DNA of 64,000 bases from Rhodobacter sp. SGA-6-6 (lineage in GTDB: Bacteria; Pseudomonadota; Alphaproteobacteria; Rhodobacterales; Rhodobacteraceae): NCBI RefSeq assembly GCF_011043545.1, contig NZ_JAAKGP010000002.1, forward strand, positions 496,001 through 560,000, given 5' to 3'. Under the pieces are notes generated by a model. That model was not told where the DNA came from and ran no database searches. It saw nothing but the letters and a program-made list of their open reading frames with translations. Positions 35,233 through 44,071 of this stretch are shown piece by piece. The position numbers were made by a program, and so were the translations under genes. Every line of letters starts with the position of its first letter. The first letter of the stretch is position 1.

Positions 35233-36756
35233 CTACCGCGTCGTCCGCGCGCCGATGCTGGGGATGCGGTCCCGCCTCGCCCGGTGGCGGGCGATCCAGT
35301 CCGTCGCCTCCTCCAGCGGCATCGGGCGGGCCAGGCCGTAGCCCTGGACATGGCCGCAGCCGAGTTGCGACAGCATCGCATGTTCCGCCGGGGTCTCCAC
35401 CCCTTCGGCCAGCGTCTCCAGCCCCAGCCTCTCGGCCAGGGAGACGATGGCCGAGACCATCTTCTGCTGCTCGCGGTCCTGGTCCACCCGGGTGACGAAG
35501 CTGCGGTCGATCTTCAGCCGCCGCACCGCGAAGCGCCGGATGGTGGTGATCGAGGCATGGCCGGTGCCGAAATCGTCCAGGTCGATGCCGCAGCCCATCG
35601 CCGCCAGCGCCGCGATGTTCGACACCACCATGTCGTTGCCGGAACTGGCGATCACGGTTTCCAGAATCTCCACCGTCAGCCGGTCGGGCGTCAGGTCGAA
35701 ACGGTCCAGCTCCCATTTCAGCCGGTCGGGCAGGCGGGGGTTGCGCAGTTCGGATGCCGCGAAATTGACCGAGACGGTGGGCACCCGCAGCCCCTTGCGG
35801 TCCCAGTCGGCCAGCGCGGTGAGGGCGTGGAACAGCATCACCTCGCCCAGCCGCTCGGTCAGGTCGCTGCCCTCGACCGCCGGCAGGAACTCGGACGGGG
35901 CGAGGCAGCCGCGGTCGGGATGGTGCCAGCGGGCCAGAGCCTCCATCCCCGAAATCTCGCCGGTGTCGGTGGAGATCTGCGGCTGGAAATGCGCGCGGAT
36001 CTGGCCGTCCTCCAGCGCCGCCTCGATCTGGTCGCGGATGGCGTCGCGCGCGGCCTGCTTGCGCGACATCTCGGCCGACCAGGCGCGGATGGCGCCGGGG
36101 CCGTGCCGCGCCGCCTCGTCCGCCGCCACCTGCGCCGCGTCCAGCAGCGCGGCCCCGGTCGGCTCGGCCGGGCGGCCGGCGATGCAGAAGCCGAGGGAGG
36201 CGGTGACATAGACCTGCGCCGCCCCCAGCGAGACCGGGGCGGTGATCGCCTCCTGCAGCCGGGCGCACATCTGCACCAGCGTCTCCAGATCCAGCCGCCG
36301 CACCGGCGCCAGCACCACCGTGAAGCTGCCGTCCTGCATCGGCGCCACCAGATCGCCCATCCGCAGCGCGCCGCGGATGCGATCCTCGCACCGCGCCAGC
36401 ACCTCGGCCTGCGCGGCGCGGCCGTGGCGGTCCAGCAGGTCGCCCGGATCGTCGAAGCGGATCACCAGGCAGGCGGTCGCGCGGCCGGAGGCGGCCAGCC
36501 CGGGCAGGATCGCATCCAGGGTGCCGATCACCCGGGCGAGGACCGGCCCCTCCCTGCCCTCTGCCGTAGCCGGCAGCGAGGGGCCGGAGAGGGAGAACAG
36601 CAGCGGCAGGCCGACCGCCAGCAGCAGCAGCACCCGTTCGCCGCCCATCCAGAACCCGGCCAGCGTGATCGCCGGCAGGAAGACCAGGAACTCCGGCCGC
36701 CGGACCCAGGCCAGAAGGCGCATCAGGCGCTGGACCGCAGAGGGAGACCGGGACAT
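35233..36756 (-). CDS. EAL-domain cyclic-di-GMP phosphodiesterase with degenerate GGDEF
   Basis: Protein of 507 residues. Two membrane helices (about 23-55) anchor a GGDEF-like domain whose active motif has decayed (MQDGSF where GGDEF is expected), so cyclase activity is unlikely. The EAL domain (about 245-490) keeps GMEALARWHHPD, the metal-binding NFAASELRNP and EILE, LDDFGTGHAS, KIDRSFV, EGVET and QGYGLARPM, so c-di-GMP hydrolysis is expected. It should promote a motile state. It is a stand-alone gene between ttcA and yidC. Confidence 0.87.
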   Translation of the reverse strand: MSRSPSAVQRLMRLLAWVRRPEFLVFLPAITLAGFWMGGERVLLLLAVGLPLLFSLSGPSLPATAEGREGPVLARVIGTLDAILPGLAASGRATACLVIRFDDPGDLLDRHGRAAQAEVLARCEDRIRGALRMGDLVAPMQDGSFTVVLAPVRRLDLETLVQMCARLQEAITAPVSLGAAQVYVTASLGFCIAGRPAEPTGAALLDAAQVAADEAARHGPGAIRAWSAEMSRKQAARDAIRDQIEAALEDGQIRAHFQPQISTDTGEISGMEALARWHHPDRGCLAPSEFLPAVEGSDLTERLGEVMLFHALTALADWDRKGLRVPTVSVNFAASELRNPRLPDRLKWELDRFDLTPDRLTVEILETVIASSGNDMVVSNIAALAAMGCGIDLDDFGTGHASITTIRRFAVRRLKIDRSFVTRVDQDREQQKMVSAIVSLAERLGLETLAEGVETPAEHAMLSQLGCGHVQGYGLARPMPLEEATDWIARHRARRDRIPSIGARTTR

Positions 36757-36833
36757 GGGCGCAATCCTTTCCGCTGCCGCAGGCGGGGCCTGCGCTCGGG
36801 GCCGAGTAAAGGCGGAAAGGGCTGATCGCTTCG

Positions 36834-37706
36834 TTAATCCGGCAGGCGAAGTTGCCTAGAGTTTTCTTCAATTTCGCCGGGGCGGCCCAGCATCAGCCCG
36901 GCGAAGTCGAACAGGCCGGGGTCGGCCAGATGCGAGGGCCGCACGTTCATCAGCGCCCGGAACATCACCTGCCGGCGGCCGGGGCTGCGCGTCTCCCATT
37001 CGTCCAGCAGCTTCTTGACCTGCGCCCGCTGCAACCCCTCCTGGCTGCCGCAAAGATCGCAGGGGATGATCGGGTAGTTCATCGCCCGGGCGAAGCGGGC
37101 GCAGTCCTGCTCGGCCACCAAGGCCAGCGGGCGGCAGAGGAAGAGGTCGCCCTCCTCGTTCACCAGCTTCGGCGGCATGGTCGCCAGCCGCCCGCCATGG
37201 AACAGGTTCATGAAGAAGGTTTCCAGGATGTCGTCGCGGTGATGGCCGAGGACGACGGTAGAGCAGCCTTCTTCCCGGGCGATGCGGTAGAGGTTGCCGC
37301 GGCGCAGGCGTGAACAGAGCGAACACATCGTCCCGCCCGGCGCGATCTTCGAGGTCACCACCGAATAGGTGTCCTGGTATTCGATCCGGTGCGGCACCCC
37401 CATCCGGGTCAGGAACTCGGGCAACACGGTGGCGGGAAAGCCGGGCTGGCCTTGGTCGAGGTTGCAGGCCAGCAGGTCCACCGGCAGCAGGCCGCGCCAT
37501 TTCAGCTCGGTCAGCACCGCCAGCAGGGTATAGCTGTCCTTGCCGCCGGACAGGCAGACCAGCCAGCGGTCGCCGGGGCGGACCATGCCGTAGGTCTCGA
37601 TCGCCTCGCGGACGTTCTGCACCAGCCGCTTGCGCAGCTTCCTGAACTCGGTCGAGGACGGCGCGCCGTGGAACAGCGGGTGGATGTCGTCGGGATCGTC
37701 CAGCAT
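36834..37706 (-). CDS. ttcA: tRNA 2-thiocytidine synthetase TtcA
   Basis: Enzyme of 290 residues that makes 2-thiocytidine at tRNA position 32, using ATP and a 4Fe-4S cluster. The PP-loop is [12 protein letters not shown]; cluster ligands lie in [11 protein letters not shown] and PCDLCGSQE. Start at 37706 ([12 protein letters not shown]) follows AAGGAGGCCCC; an upstream in-frame Met is rejected. It lies 84 bases downstream of rarA. Confidence 0.92.
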   Translation of the reverse strand: MLDDPDDIHPLFHGAPSSTEFRKLRKRLVQNVREAIETYGMVRPGDRWLVCLSGGKDSYTLLAVLTELKWRGLLPVDLLACNLDQGQPGFPATVLPEFLTRMGVPHRIEYQDTYSVVTSKIAPGGTMCSLCSRLRRGNLYRIAREEGCSTVVLGHHRDDILETFFMNLFHGGRLATMPPKLVNEEGDLFLCRPLALVAEQDCARFARAMNYPIIPCDLCGSQEGLQRAQVKKLLDEWETRSPGRRQVMFRALMNVRPSHLADPGLFDFAGLMLGRPGEIEENSRQLRLPD

Positions 37707-37761
37707 GGGGCCTCCTTGCCGGGCGGCGATGCCACGAAGCGCGGCAGGGGTCAAGGAATCC

Positions 37762-37780
37762 GATTTTTCGCCGAAAAATC
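37762..37780. repeat. GATTTTTCG-N-CGAAAAATC palindrome
   Basis: Nineteen-base palindrome between rarA and ttcA. A shorter version of the same design (GATTTTCG, one base, CGAAAATC) occurs at 57801-57817. It may end rarA transcripts; no T-run follows. Confidence 0.5.
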
Positions 37781-37790
37781 GTGTCCCGGC

Positions 37791-39104
37791 TCAGCCCTGC
37801 CGCTTCACCCGCAGCTTGGCGAAGTAGTCCACCCGCTTCTTCAGCTCGCGCTCGAAGCCGCGTTCGGGCGGCGCATACCAGACCGGGCGGCGCATCCCCT
37901 CGGGGAAATAGTCCTGGCCGGAGAAGCCGTCTTCGGCGTCGTGGTCATAGGCATAGCCGGCGCCGTAGCCCACGTCCTTCATCAGCCGGGTGGGCGCGTT
38001 CAGGATGTGCTTGGGCGGCATCAGGCTGCCGGTCTCCTTGGCCGCGGCACGGGCGGCCTTGTAGGCGACATAGACCGCGTTCGACTTCGGCGCCAGCGCC
38101 AGATAGACCACCGCCTCGGCCAGCGCCAGCTCGCCCTCGGGGCTGCCGAGGCGTTCGTAGGTCTGCCAGCCGGCCAGGCACACGTCCTGCGCCTGCGGGT
38201 CGGCCAGGCCGATGTCCTCCACCGCCATGCGGGTCAGCCGGCGGGCCAGGAAGCGCGGGTCCTCGCCGCCCTCCAGCATCCGGGCGAACCAGTAGAGCGC
38301 GGCGTCGGGGTCGCTGCCGCGCACCGATTTGTGCAGGGCGGAGATCAGGTTGTAATGCTCGTCGCCCGACTTGTCGTAGCGGGCTGCACGCCGCATCAGC
38401 CGCTTGGCCAGTTCGTCGCGGTCCAGCGCATGGTCGACCTTCCAGGCCGAGACCTGCTCGATCAGGTTCAAGAGCGCCCGGCCGTCGCCGTCGGCCATCT
38501 CCAGCATCGCCTCGCGCGCCTCGCCCTTCAGCGGCAGGGCGCGGCCGAGTTCCTTCTCGGCCCGCTGCGCCAGCCGCTCCAGATCGGCGAGGCTCAGCCG
38601 GTCCAGGATGATCACCTGCGCCCGCGACAGCAGCGCGGCGTTCAGCTCGAACGAAGGGTTCTCGGTGGTGGCCCCGACCAGCAGGATGGTGCCATCCTCC
38701 ATATGCGGCAGGAAGCCGTCCTGCTGGGCCTTGTTGAAGCGGTGGATCTCGTCGACGAAGAGCAGGGTTCCCTGGCCGTTCTGGCGGCGGATCCGCGCGG
38801 CCTCGAACACCTTCTTCAGGTCGGGCACGCCGGTGAAGATCGCGGAGATCTGAACGAAGGCGAGGTCGGTCTCAGCCGCCAGCAGCCGCGCGATGGTGGT
38901 CTTGCCCACGCCGGGCGGACCCCAGAGAATCAGCGAGGACAGCGAATGCGCGGCCAGCATCGCCCCGAGCGGGCCCTCGGGCGACAGCACCTGCTCCTGC
39001 CCGATCACCTCGGACAGGCTGCGCGGGCGCAGACGGTCGGCCAGCGGCCGCGGGGCGGCTGCACCGGCAGGGTCGCGCGGGACGGTATCGAACAGGTCGG
39101 CCAT
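37791..39104 (-). CDS. rarA: replication-associated AAA ATPase RarA
   Basis: AAA+ ATPase of 437 residues (RarA/MgsA), which acts at stalled replication forks. Walker A GPPGVGKTTIARLL, Walker B LLFVDEIHRF, sensor motif LVGATTENPSFELN and the C-terminal PPKHILNAPTRLMKD and PDHDAEDGFSGQ-like region are typical. It lies downstream of luxI on the same strand with a 147-base gap holding a GGGGTC ... GACCCC hairpin (about 39198-39225). Confidence 0.94.
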   Translation of the reverse strand: MADLFDTVPRDPAGAAAPRPLADRLRPRSLSEVIGQEQVLSPEGPLGAMLAAHSLSSLILWGPPGVGKTTIARLLAAETDLAFVQISAIFTGVPDLKKVFEAARIRRQNGQGTLLFVDEIHRFNKAQQDGFLPHMEDGTILLVGATTENPSFELNAALLSRAQVIILDRLSLADLERLAQRAEKELGRALPLKGEAREAMLEMADGDGRALLNLIEQVSAWKVDHALDRDELAKRLMRRAARYDKSGDEHYNLISALHKSVRGSDPDAALYWFARMLEGGEDPRFLARRLTRMAVEDIGLADPQAQDVCLAGWQTYERLGSPEGELALAEAVVYLALAPKSNAVYVAYKAARAAAKETGSLMPPKHILNAPTRLMKDVGYGAGYAYDHDAEDGFSGQDYFPEGMRRPVWYAPPERGFERELKKRVDYFAKLRVKRQG

Positions 39105-39251
39105 GCCGCCAGTCTATGGCGGCGGCGCGGAATGGGAAAGCGGGCTTGGCGGCTGGCGACGGCTGGCGCCCGCCCTTGGCCCCGGACGGGGCAGAGGTGG
39201 GGTCCTCCGTGATCGGAAGACCCCCTGTGATGAACCCCACCTGCACCACCC

Positions 39252-39839
39252 CTAGTGCAACTTGGTCGCCATCGAGATCGAGACGCAAACCGACCGCATC
39301 CCCCCGGTGTCCATCACCGGGCCCACCGGCACGCAATCCAGCCCCACCCGCCGCGCCAGCCGGGGGCTGTGCTCGGGGATGATGCCCAGGAGCATGGTCG
39401 CCCCCAGCGTGCGGGCCGAGACCACCATCTCGTGGATCAGCTGCATCTGCACCCGCAGCCGTTCCGCCGCCGGCACCGCATCCGAGACGAAGACCCGGCT
39501 GGATTCCCAGACATAGGGATCGACCGGCGCCTGGAAGTTCAGCAGGTTCATCGGGATGGTGTCCAGAAGGCCAAGCTGGGCGTCGCGGATCATGTAGCTG
39601 TAGATGCCGCATTTGTGCGTGGTCGGCGTCAGCCGCACGCCGGCCAGCACCTCGCCATGCTTGTGGACGGCCACCCAGCGGCTGGCCGGGGTGTCGTATT
39701 GGTCGAACTCCATCCCGTTGGCCTGAGGCAGGTCCCACTTGGCGTTCTGGATGAAGGTCCGGTGCCGGGCCCGGAACATGTTGGCGAACAACTGCCCATG
39801 ATGGTGCAGGTTGTCGAACGAGAGCGTAGTTACTTCCAT
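39252..39839 (-). CDS. luxI: acyl-homoserine-lactone synthase (LuxI family)
   Basis: Autoinducer synthase of 195 residues that makes an N-acyl-homoserine lactone from SAM and acyl-ACP. The invariant residues are found: Arg25, Phe29, Trp35, Glu44, Asp46, Asp49, Arg69, Glu112 and Arg115 (ARHRTFIQNAKW, MEFDQYD, WESSRVFV). The acyl chain length cannot be read. AAGGAG lies before the start. It follows luxR on the same strand after 60 bases; no clear lux box was seen there. Confidence 0.92.
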   Translation of the reverse strand: MEVTTLSFDNLHHHGQLFANMFRARHRTFIQNAKWDLPQANGMEFDQYDTPASRWVAVHKHGEVLAGVRLTPTTHKCGIYSYMIRDAQLGLLDTIPMNLLNFQAPVDPYVWESSRVFVSDAVPAAERLRVQMQLIHEMVVSARTLGATMLLGIIPEHSPRLARRVGLDCVPVGPVMDTGGMRSVCVSISMATKLH

Positions 39840-39899
39840 TTCCCTTTCTCCTTCTTGGGCCTCTGGCAGAACCTTTGAAGGGGAATGGCACAGATCAGG

Positions 39900-40511
39900 T
39901 CACAGCAACCGGTATTCACGCGCCTTTCGGACCGCTTCCGACGTCGTGCGTGCCTCTAGCCGAACACGCGCCGATGTCAGCCGCGCCTTGAAGGCGCTTT
40001 CCGTGATGCCCAGTCTTTCCGCTGCTGCCGAGTGCCGATCCCCATTAGCGACACATTGCAAAGCTTCGATCTGCGCCTTGGTCAGATCCGAGGGCGGTTT
40101 CGCCTCGATATGCAACCTGATCGTCAATTCCCGAAGGGTGCTCAGCTCGTCGTCGCTGAACTCCCTGTCGGAGCGCGAGATACCCACGATCGACCGCGAG
40201 GTGATCGGGCCGTAGGACGAAACCGCCCCGTAGTTCAGGCCATGCGCGGCGGCCTTCTTCATCACGCCGAACGGGTCCGGCAGCGGAATGGAACTCCACC
40301 GGGTCGTCCCCTCGACGCCGACACCCCAGAACACCAGGGGGTCACGAAGATAATAGGAATGCGAGTTGTAGTATTCCACCCATGGCTCGGGATACGAACT
40401 CTTGTAGACAAGCGGGGTCGCAAACCGGATGTGAAGCCCGACGTTGTAACCCATGGGGGCCAGGCTATCCAGTTGATCCAGCAACACTGATAAAACCTTC
40501 CGTTCAGACAT
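39900..40511 (-). CDS. luxR: LuxR-family autoinducer-binding regulator
   Basis: Quorum-sensing regulator of 203 residues, somewhat short for the family (about 235-250). The ligand domain keeps WVEYYNSHSYYLRDPLVF (the Trp, Tyr and Asp-Pro of the lactone pocket); the DNA-binding domain is LTKAQIEALQCVANGDRHSAAAERLGITES. Its partner luxI follows directly. The leader holds three copies of a 15-base repeat, each with a GAGG core, the last of which serves as ribosome-binding site. Confidence 0.9.
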   Translation of the reverse strand: MSERKVLSVLLDQLDSLAPMGYNVGLHIRFATPLVYKSSYPEPWVEYYNSHSYYLRDPLVFWGVGVEGTTRWSSIPLPDPFGVMKKAAAHGLNYGAVSSYGPITSRSIVGISRSDREFSDDELSTLRELTIRLHIEAKPPSDLTKAQIEALQCVANGDRHSAAAERLGITESAFKARLTSARVRLEARTTSEAVRKAREYRLL

Positions 40512-40513
40512 GT

Positions 40514-40558
40514 AACCTCGGATCGGGCAACCTCGGATCGGGCAACCTCGGATCGGGC
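40514..40558 (-). repeat. three tandem 15-base repeats in the luxR leader
   Basis: AACCTCGGATCGGGC (plus strand) occurs three times head to tail without a mismatch. On the coding strand each unit contains CCGAGGTT; the last places GAGG 5 bases before the luxR ATG. A TAG in frame lies upstream, so the repeat is untranslated for luxR. Confidence 0.9.
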
Positions 40559-40672
40559 GGGTCCGATTCTACTTGAGATTGATCTTGGGGTTCATACCAC
40601 CATCTGCAAGGAAAAACCGCAATACAGGCAAATGCTTGACCGCACGAAGACGCTTATGGGGCCGGAAAGGCG

Positions 40673-40696
40673 AAGGCCCGCCGACGGGCGGGCCTT
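40673..40696 (-). terminator. terminator of the alpha operon after rplQ
   Basis: Perfect stem AAGGCCCGCC, loop CGTC, GGCGGGCCTT on the minus strand, followed by CGCCTTTCC, 32 bases after the rplQ stop. It separates the ribosomal genes from luxR. Confidence 0.7.
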
Positions 40697-40727
40697 GCAA
40701 TCGGCGCGGGAAGGACGGCCCGAAGGC

Positions 40728-41138
40728 TCAATCCTCGGCGGCTTCCAGACGGGCCAGATCGGCGGCGCCCTTGGCCGAAGGATCGCGGTCCACGAACTCG
40801 ATGATCGCCATCGGGGCCATGTCGCCATAGCGGAAACCGGCTTTCAGGACACGGACATAGCCGCCCTGACGTTCCTTGTAGCGGGGGCCGAGGATGGCGA
40901 ACAGGCGCTCGACATGCTTGTCCTGCTTCAGCTGCGCGGCCGCCTGGCGGCGGGCGTGCAGGTCGCCGCGCTTTGCCAGCGTGATCAGTTTCTCGACGAT
41001 CGGGCGCAGTTCCTTGGCCTTGGGCAGGGTGGTCTTGATCTGCTCGTGCTCGATCAGCGAGCCGGCCATGTTGGCCCAGAGGGCCTTGCGGTGTTCGTGG
41101 GTGCGGTTCAGGCGGCGGTAGCCGGACGCGTGACGCAT
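40728..41138 (-). CDS. rplQ: 50S ribosomal protein L17
   Basis: L17 of 136 residues, located at the exit tunnel side of the large subunit. Starts [20 protein letters not shown] and includes [16 protein letters not shown] and [19 protein letters not shown]. Last gene of the alpha operon. The 157-base gap to rpoA is unusually long for this pair and contains several GC hairpins (for example CCCCGGG-N5-CCCGGGG at 41251-41269). Confidence 0.96.
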   Translation of the reverse strand: MRHASGYRRLNRTHEHRKALWANMAGSLIEHEQIKTTLPKAKELRPIVEKLITLAKRGDLHARRQAAAQLKQDKHVERLFAILGPRYKERQGGYVRVLKAGFRYGDMAPMAIIEFVDRDPSAKGAADLARLEAAED

Positions 41139-41295
41139 GATGGTCTCCTATGGTCTCGTTTTGCTTTGTGTTGCGGCCCGTGCGTTGCGGGCCGCGTCGT
41201 TGGGGCGTCGTGCCCGGGATGTTCCCCGCCTGCGCGGGCATTTGTCAGGGCCCCGGGTCAAGCCCGGGGTTTCGGATACGGCTGACGCCGGACCC

Positions 41296-42312
41296 TCAGA
41301 ACTGGTCCTCGAACCGTTTCGCCAGGTCCTCGATGTTCTCCGGCGGCCAGTCCTCGACATCCATGCCGAGGTGCAGGCCCATGCCCGACAGCACTTCCTT
41401 GATCTCGTTCAAGGACTTGCGGCCGAAGTTCGGGGTCCGCAGCATCTCGGCCTCGGTCTTCTGGATCAGGTCGCCGATGTAGACGATGTTGTCGTTCTTC
41501 AGGCAGTTGGCCGACCGGACCGAAAGCTCCAGCTCGTCCACCTTCTTCAGCAGCAGCGGGTTGAACTCCAGCCCGGCGTCCAGCTCCTGCTTGCCGGCCT
41601 GCTCGGGTTCCTCGAAGTTGACGAAGATCGCCAGCTGGTCCTGCAGGATGCGCGCGGCATAGGCCACGGCATCATCGGGGGTCAGCGAGCCGTCGGTCTC
41701 GATCTTCATGGTCAGCTTGTCGTAGTCCAGCACCTGGCCCTCGCGGGTGGGCTGCACCTCGTAGCTGACCTTCTTGACCGGCGAATAGATCGCGTCGATC
41801 GGGATCAGGCCGATCGGCGCATCCTCCGGCCGGTTCTTGTCGGCCGAGACATAGCCCTTGCCGGTCGAGACCGTCAGTTCCATGAACACGTCGGCGCCGT
41901 CGTCCAGGTGGCAGATGACGTGGTCCTTGTTCAGGACCTCGATGCCGTTGGTTTCCGAGATGTCGCCCGCGGTCACCACGCCCGGCCCCTTGGCCGAGAT
42001 CGACAGCCGCTTCGGCCCCTCGACCTCCATCTTCAGGGAGACGCCCTTCAGGTTCAGCACGATGTCGGTCACGTCCTCGCGGACGCCCGCCACCGAAGAG
42101 AACTCGTGCAGCACGTTGTCGATCTGGATCGAGGTGATGGCCGCGCCCTGCAGCGAGGACATCAGCACCCGGCGCAGCGCATTGCCCAGCGTCAGGCCGA
42201 AGCCGCGCTCCAGCGGTTCGGCGATCACGGTCGCCACGCGCGCGGCGTCCGCGCCGGGCTTCACGACCAGGCTCGCGGGCTTGATCAATTCCTGCCAGTT
42301 CTTGTGGATCAT
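41296..42312 (-). CDS. rpoA: RNA polymerase alpha subunit
   Basis: Alpha subunit of 338 residues that starts RNA polymerase assembly and contacts activators and UP elements. The N-terminal dimerisation domain contains [24 protein letters not shown]; the C-terminal domain contains [22 protein letters not shown] and [12 protein letters not shown]. Normal length for alphaproteobacteria. It lies between rpsK and rplQ, with a terminator-like hairpin upstream at 42389-42415. Confidence 0.97.
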   Translation of the reverse strand: MIHKNWQELIKPASLVVKPGADAARVATVIAEPLERGFGLTLGNALRRVLMSSLQGAAITSIQIDNVLHEFSSVAGVREDVTDIVLNLKGVSLKMEVEGPKRLSISAKGPGVVTAGDISETNGIEVLNKDHVICHLDDGADVFMELTVSTGKGYVSADKNRPEDAPIGLIPIDAIYSPVKKVSYEVQPTREGQVLDYDKLTMKIETDGSLTPDDAVAYAARILQDQLAIFVNFEEPEQAGKQELDAGLEFNPLLLKKVDELELSVRSANCLKNDNIVYIGDLIQKTEAEMLRTPNFGRKSLNEIKEVLSGMGLHLGMDVEDWPPENIEDLAKRFEDQF

Positions 42313-42388
42313 GCTGTCGCCTCCATTCTTGCCGCCAGTCCCATGGTCCGAAGGACGGGGGCGCCCGAGGGTCTTTCAAACGCAAAAT

Positions 42389-42415
42389 CCGGGCCGCGCG
42401 AAAGGCGCAGCCCGG
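42389..42415 (-). terminator. terminator-like hairpin between rpsK and rpoA
   Basis: Minus-strand stem CCGGGCTGCGC, loop CTTTC, GCGCGGCCCGG (11 bp, one G-T pair) followed by ATTTTGCGTTTG. The same tail TTTTGCGTTTG follows the hairpin after rpmD. It could lower rpoA-rplQ readthrough. Confidence 0.65.
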
Positions 42416-42431
42416 CGATAGTTCCGCAGCC

Positions 42432-42830
42432 TCAGACGCGGCGGCGCTTCGGCGGACGGCAGCCGTTGTGGGCCAGCGGCGTCACGTCGCGGATCGAGGT
42501 GATGTTGAAGCCCACCGCGGCCAACGCGCGCAGCGCCGATTCGCGGCCCGAACCCGGGCCCTGGACTTCGACTTCCAGCGTCTTCACGCCATGTTCCTGC
42601 GCCTTGCGGCCGGCATCCTCGGCAGCCATCTGGGCGGCATAGGGCGTCGACTTGCGCGAGCCCTTGAAGCCCATGGTCCCGGCCGACGACCAGGAGATGG
42701 CGTTGCCCTGAACGTCCGAGATCAGGATCTTGGTGTTGTTGAAGGAAGAGTTCACATGAGCAACGCCGGCGGCGATGTTCTTGCGTTCCTTGCGCTTGCC
42801 GCCACGAGCGGCTTTCGGATCGCGTGCCAT
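42432..42830 (-). CDS. rpsK: 30S ribosomal protein S11
   Basis: S11 of 132 residues, part of the platform of the small subunit. Recognised from [38 protein letters not shown] and the tail [11 protein letters not shown]. Follows rpsM with a 15-base gap. Confidence 0.97.
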   Translation of the reverse strand: MARDPKAARGGKRKERKNIAAGVAHVNSSFNNTKILISDVQGNAISWSSAGTMGFKGSRKSTPYAAQMAAEDAGRKAQEHGVKTLEVEVQGPGSGRESALRALAAVGFNITSIRDVTPLAHNGCRPPKRRRV

Positions 42831-42845
42831 ATCCCGTGTCTCCCC

Positions 42846-43214
42846 TTACTTCTTCTTGCCGGCGATCGGCTTCGCCGGGCCCTTGCGGGTGCGGGCGTTC
42901 GTGTGGGTGCGCTGGCCGCGGACCGGCAGGCCCTTGCGGTGGCGCAGGCCGCGGTAGCAGCCCAGGTCCATCAGCCGCTTGATGTTCATCGAGACTTCAC
43001 GGCGCAGGTCGCCCTCGACGGTGAAGTTGGCGTCGATGTATTCGCGGATCGCCAGCACTTCGGCGTCGGTCAGCTGGTTGACGCGACGGGCGGTGTCGAT
43101 CTTCAGCGCCTCGCAGATCTGGCCGGCGGCCTGCGGGCCGATGCCGTGGATATACTGCAGCGAGATGGGAACCCGTTTCTGGGTCGGGATGTTGACGCCA
43201 GCAATACGTGCCAT
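42846..43214 (-). CDS. rpsM: 30S ribosomal protein S13
   Basis: S13 of 122 residues at the small-subunit head, contacting P-site tRNA. Starts [15 protein letters not shown] and contains [13 protein letters not shown] and [18 protein letters not shown] longer frame upstream is rejected because this is the invariant N-terminus. A promoter at 43354-43382 probably drives rpsM-rpsK-rpoA-rplQ. Confidence 0.97.
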   Translation of the reverse strand: MARIAGVNIPTQKRVPISLQYIHGIGPQAAGQICEALKIDTARRVNQLTDAEVLAIREYIDANFTVEGDLRREVSMNIKRLMDLGCYRGLRHRKGLPVRGQRTHTNARTRKGPAKPIAGKKK

Positions 43215-43353
43215 GCGTGCCTTCCTTCCGGTTGCGGCTCCGTAGCGCCAGAGCCTTTTTTCACAACTGCCCACGGCGCGAAGGCCGCGGACGACGATCT
43301 TCCCAGATGCACGGGAAACCACGGACACGGGCGATTCCATGCCGGGACGCCGT

Positions 43354-43382
43354 GCCATAGGGGGATTTCCGCCGCCCGTCAA
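43354..43382 (-). promoter_or_regulatory. promoter upstream of rpsM
   Basis: Minus-strand TTGACG (complement 43377-43382), 17-base spacer, TATGGC (43354-43359), in the 185-base gap between adk and rpsM. It gives the alpha operon its own start. Confidence 0.6.
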
Positions 43383-43399
43383 GGGCAACGGCAAAGGTT

Positions 43400-44068
43400 T
43401 CAGTCCTTGTCAAGAACTTTCGCAATGGCGCCTGCAACGGCGTCCATTTCCGCCAGCCCGTCCACCGAGGCCAGCTTGCCCTTGGCCCAGTAGTAGCCGA
43501 TCAGCGGCGAGGTCTTCTTGTAATATTCCATCAGCCGCGTCTTCAGCGCCTCTTCGGTATCGTCGGCCCGCCGCCGCATGTCGGTCGATCCGCAGACATC
43601 GCAGGTGCCGGGCACCTTGGTGGGCCTGGTCACGTCATGGTAGACCGCGCCGCAATTGCCGCAGGTGTAGCGGCCGGTGATCCGCGCCACCAGTGCCGCG
43701 TCGTCCACCTGCATCTCGATCACCGAATGCAGCTTCTGGCCCTTGCGCTCCATCAGTGCGCCAAGCGCATCGGCCTGCGGCAGCGTCCGCGGGAAGCCGT
43801 CGAAGATGAAGCCGCCGAAGCCGTTGCCCTGGCCGCCGCCGTTCAGCTTTTCCTCGATCAGGCCGATGACGATCTCGTCCGTCACCAGCTGGCCCTTGTC
43901 CATGATCTCGGCCACGCGGCGGCCCATCTCGGTGCCCGAGCTTTTCGCATCGCGCAGCATGTCGCCGGTGGACAGCTGCACCATGCCGCGCGCCTCTTCC
44001 AGCCGCTTGGCCTGGGTGCCCTTGCCCGCGCCGGGAGGGCCCAGCAGGATGATATGCCTGACCGCCAT
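43400..44068 (-). CDS. adk: adenylate kinase
   Basis: Enzyme of 222 residues that interconverts ATP plus AMP and two ADP. P-loop [19 protein letters not shown]-site [15 protein letters not shown] and a long lid with four zinc-ligand cysteines ([10 protein letters not shown] and CDVCGSTD). It lies 3 bases behind secY, the usual place in spc operons. Confidence 0.96.
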   Translation of the reverse strand: MAVRHIILLGPPGAGKGTQAKRLEEARGMVQLSTGDMLRDAKSSGTEMGRRVAEIMDKGQLVTDEIVIGLIEEKLNGGGQGNGFGGFIFDGFPRTLPQADALGALMERKGQKLHSVIEMQVDDAALVARITGRYTCGNCGAVYHDVTRPTKVPGTCDVCGSTDMRRRADDTEEALKTRLMEYYKKTSPLIGYYWAKGKLASVDGLAEMDAVAGAIAKVLDKD

Positions 44069-44071
44069 GCC

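Noticed and set aside
39840-39899. Lux box before luxI
   Set aside because: Only weak partial dyads were seen; none reaches the usual 18-20 base palindrome.
40514-40558. Possible CRISPR-like array
   Set aside because: The three 15-base units are directly tandem without spacers, so this is a leader repeat and not CRISPR.
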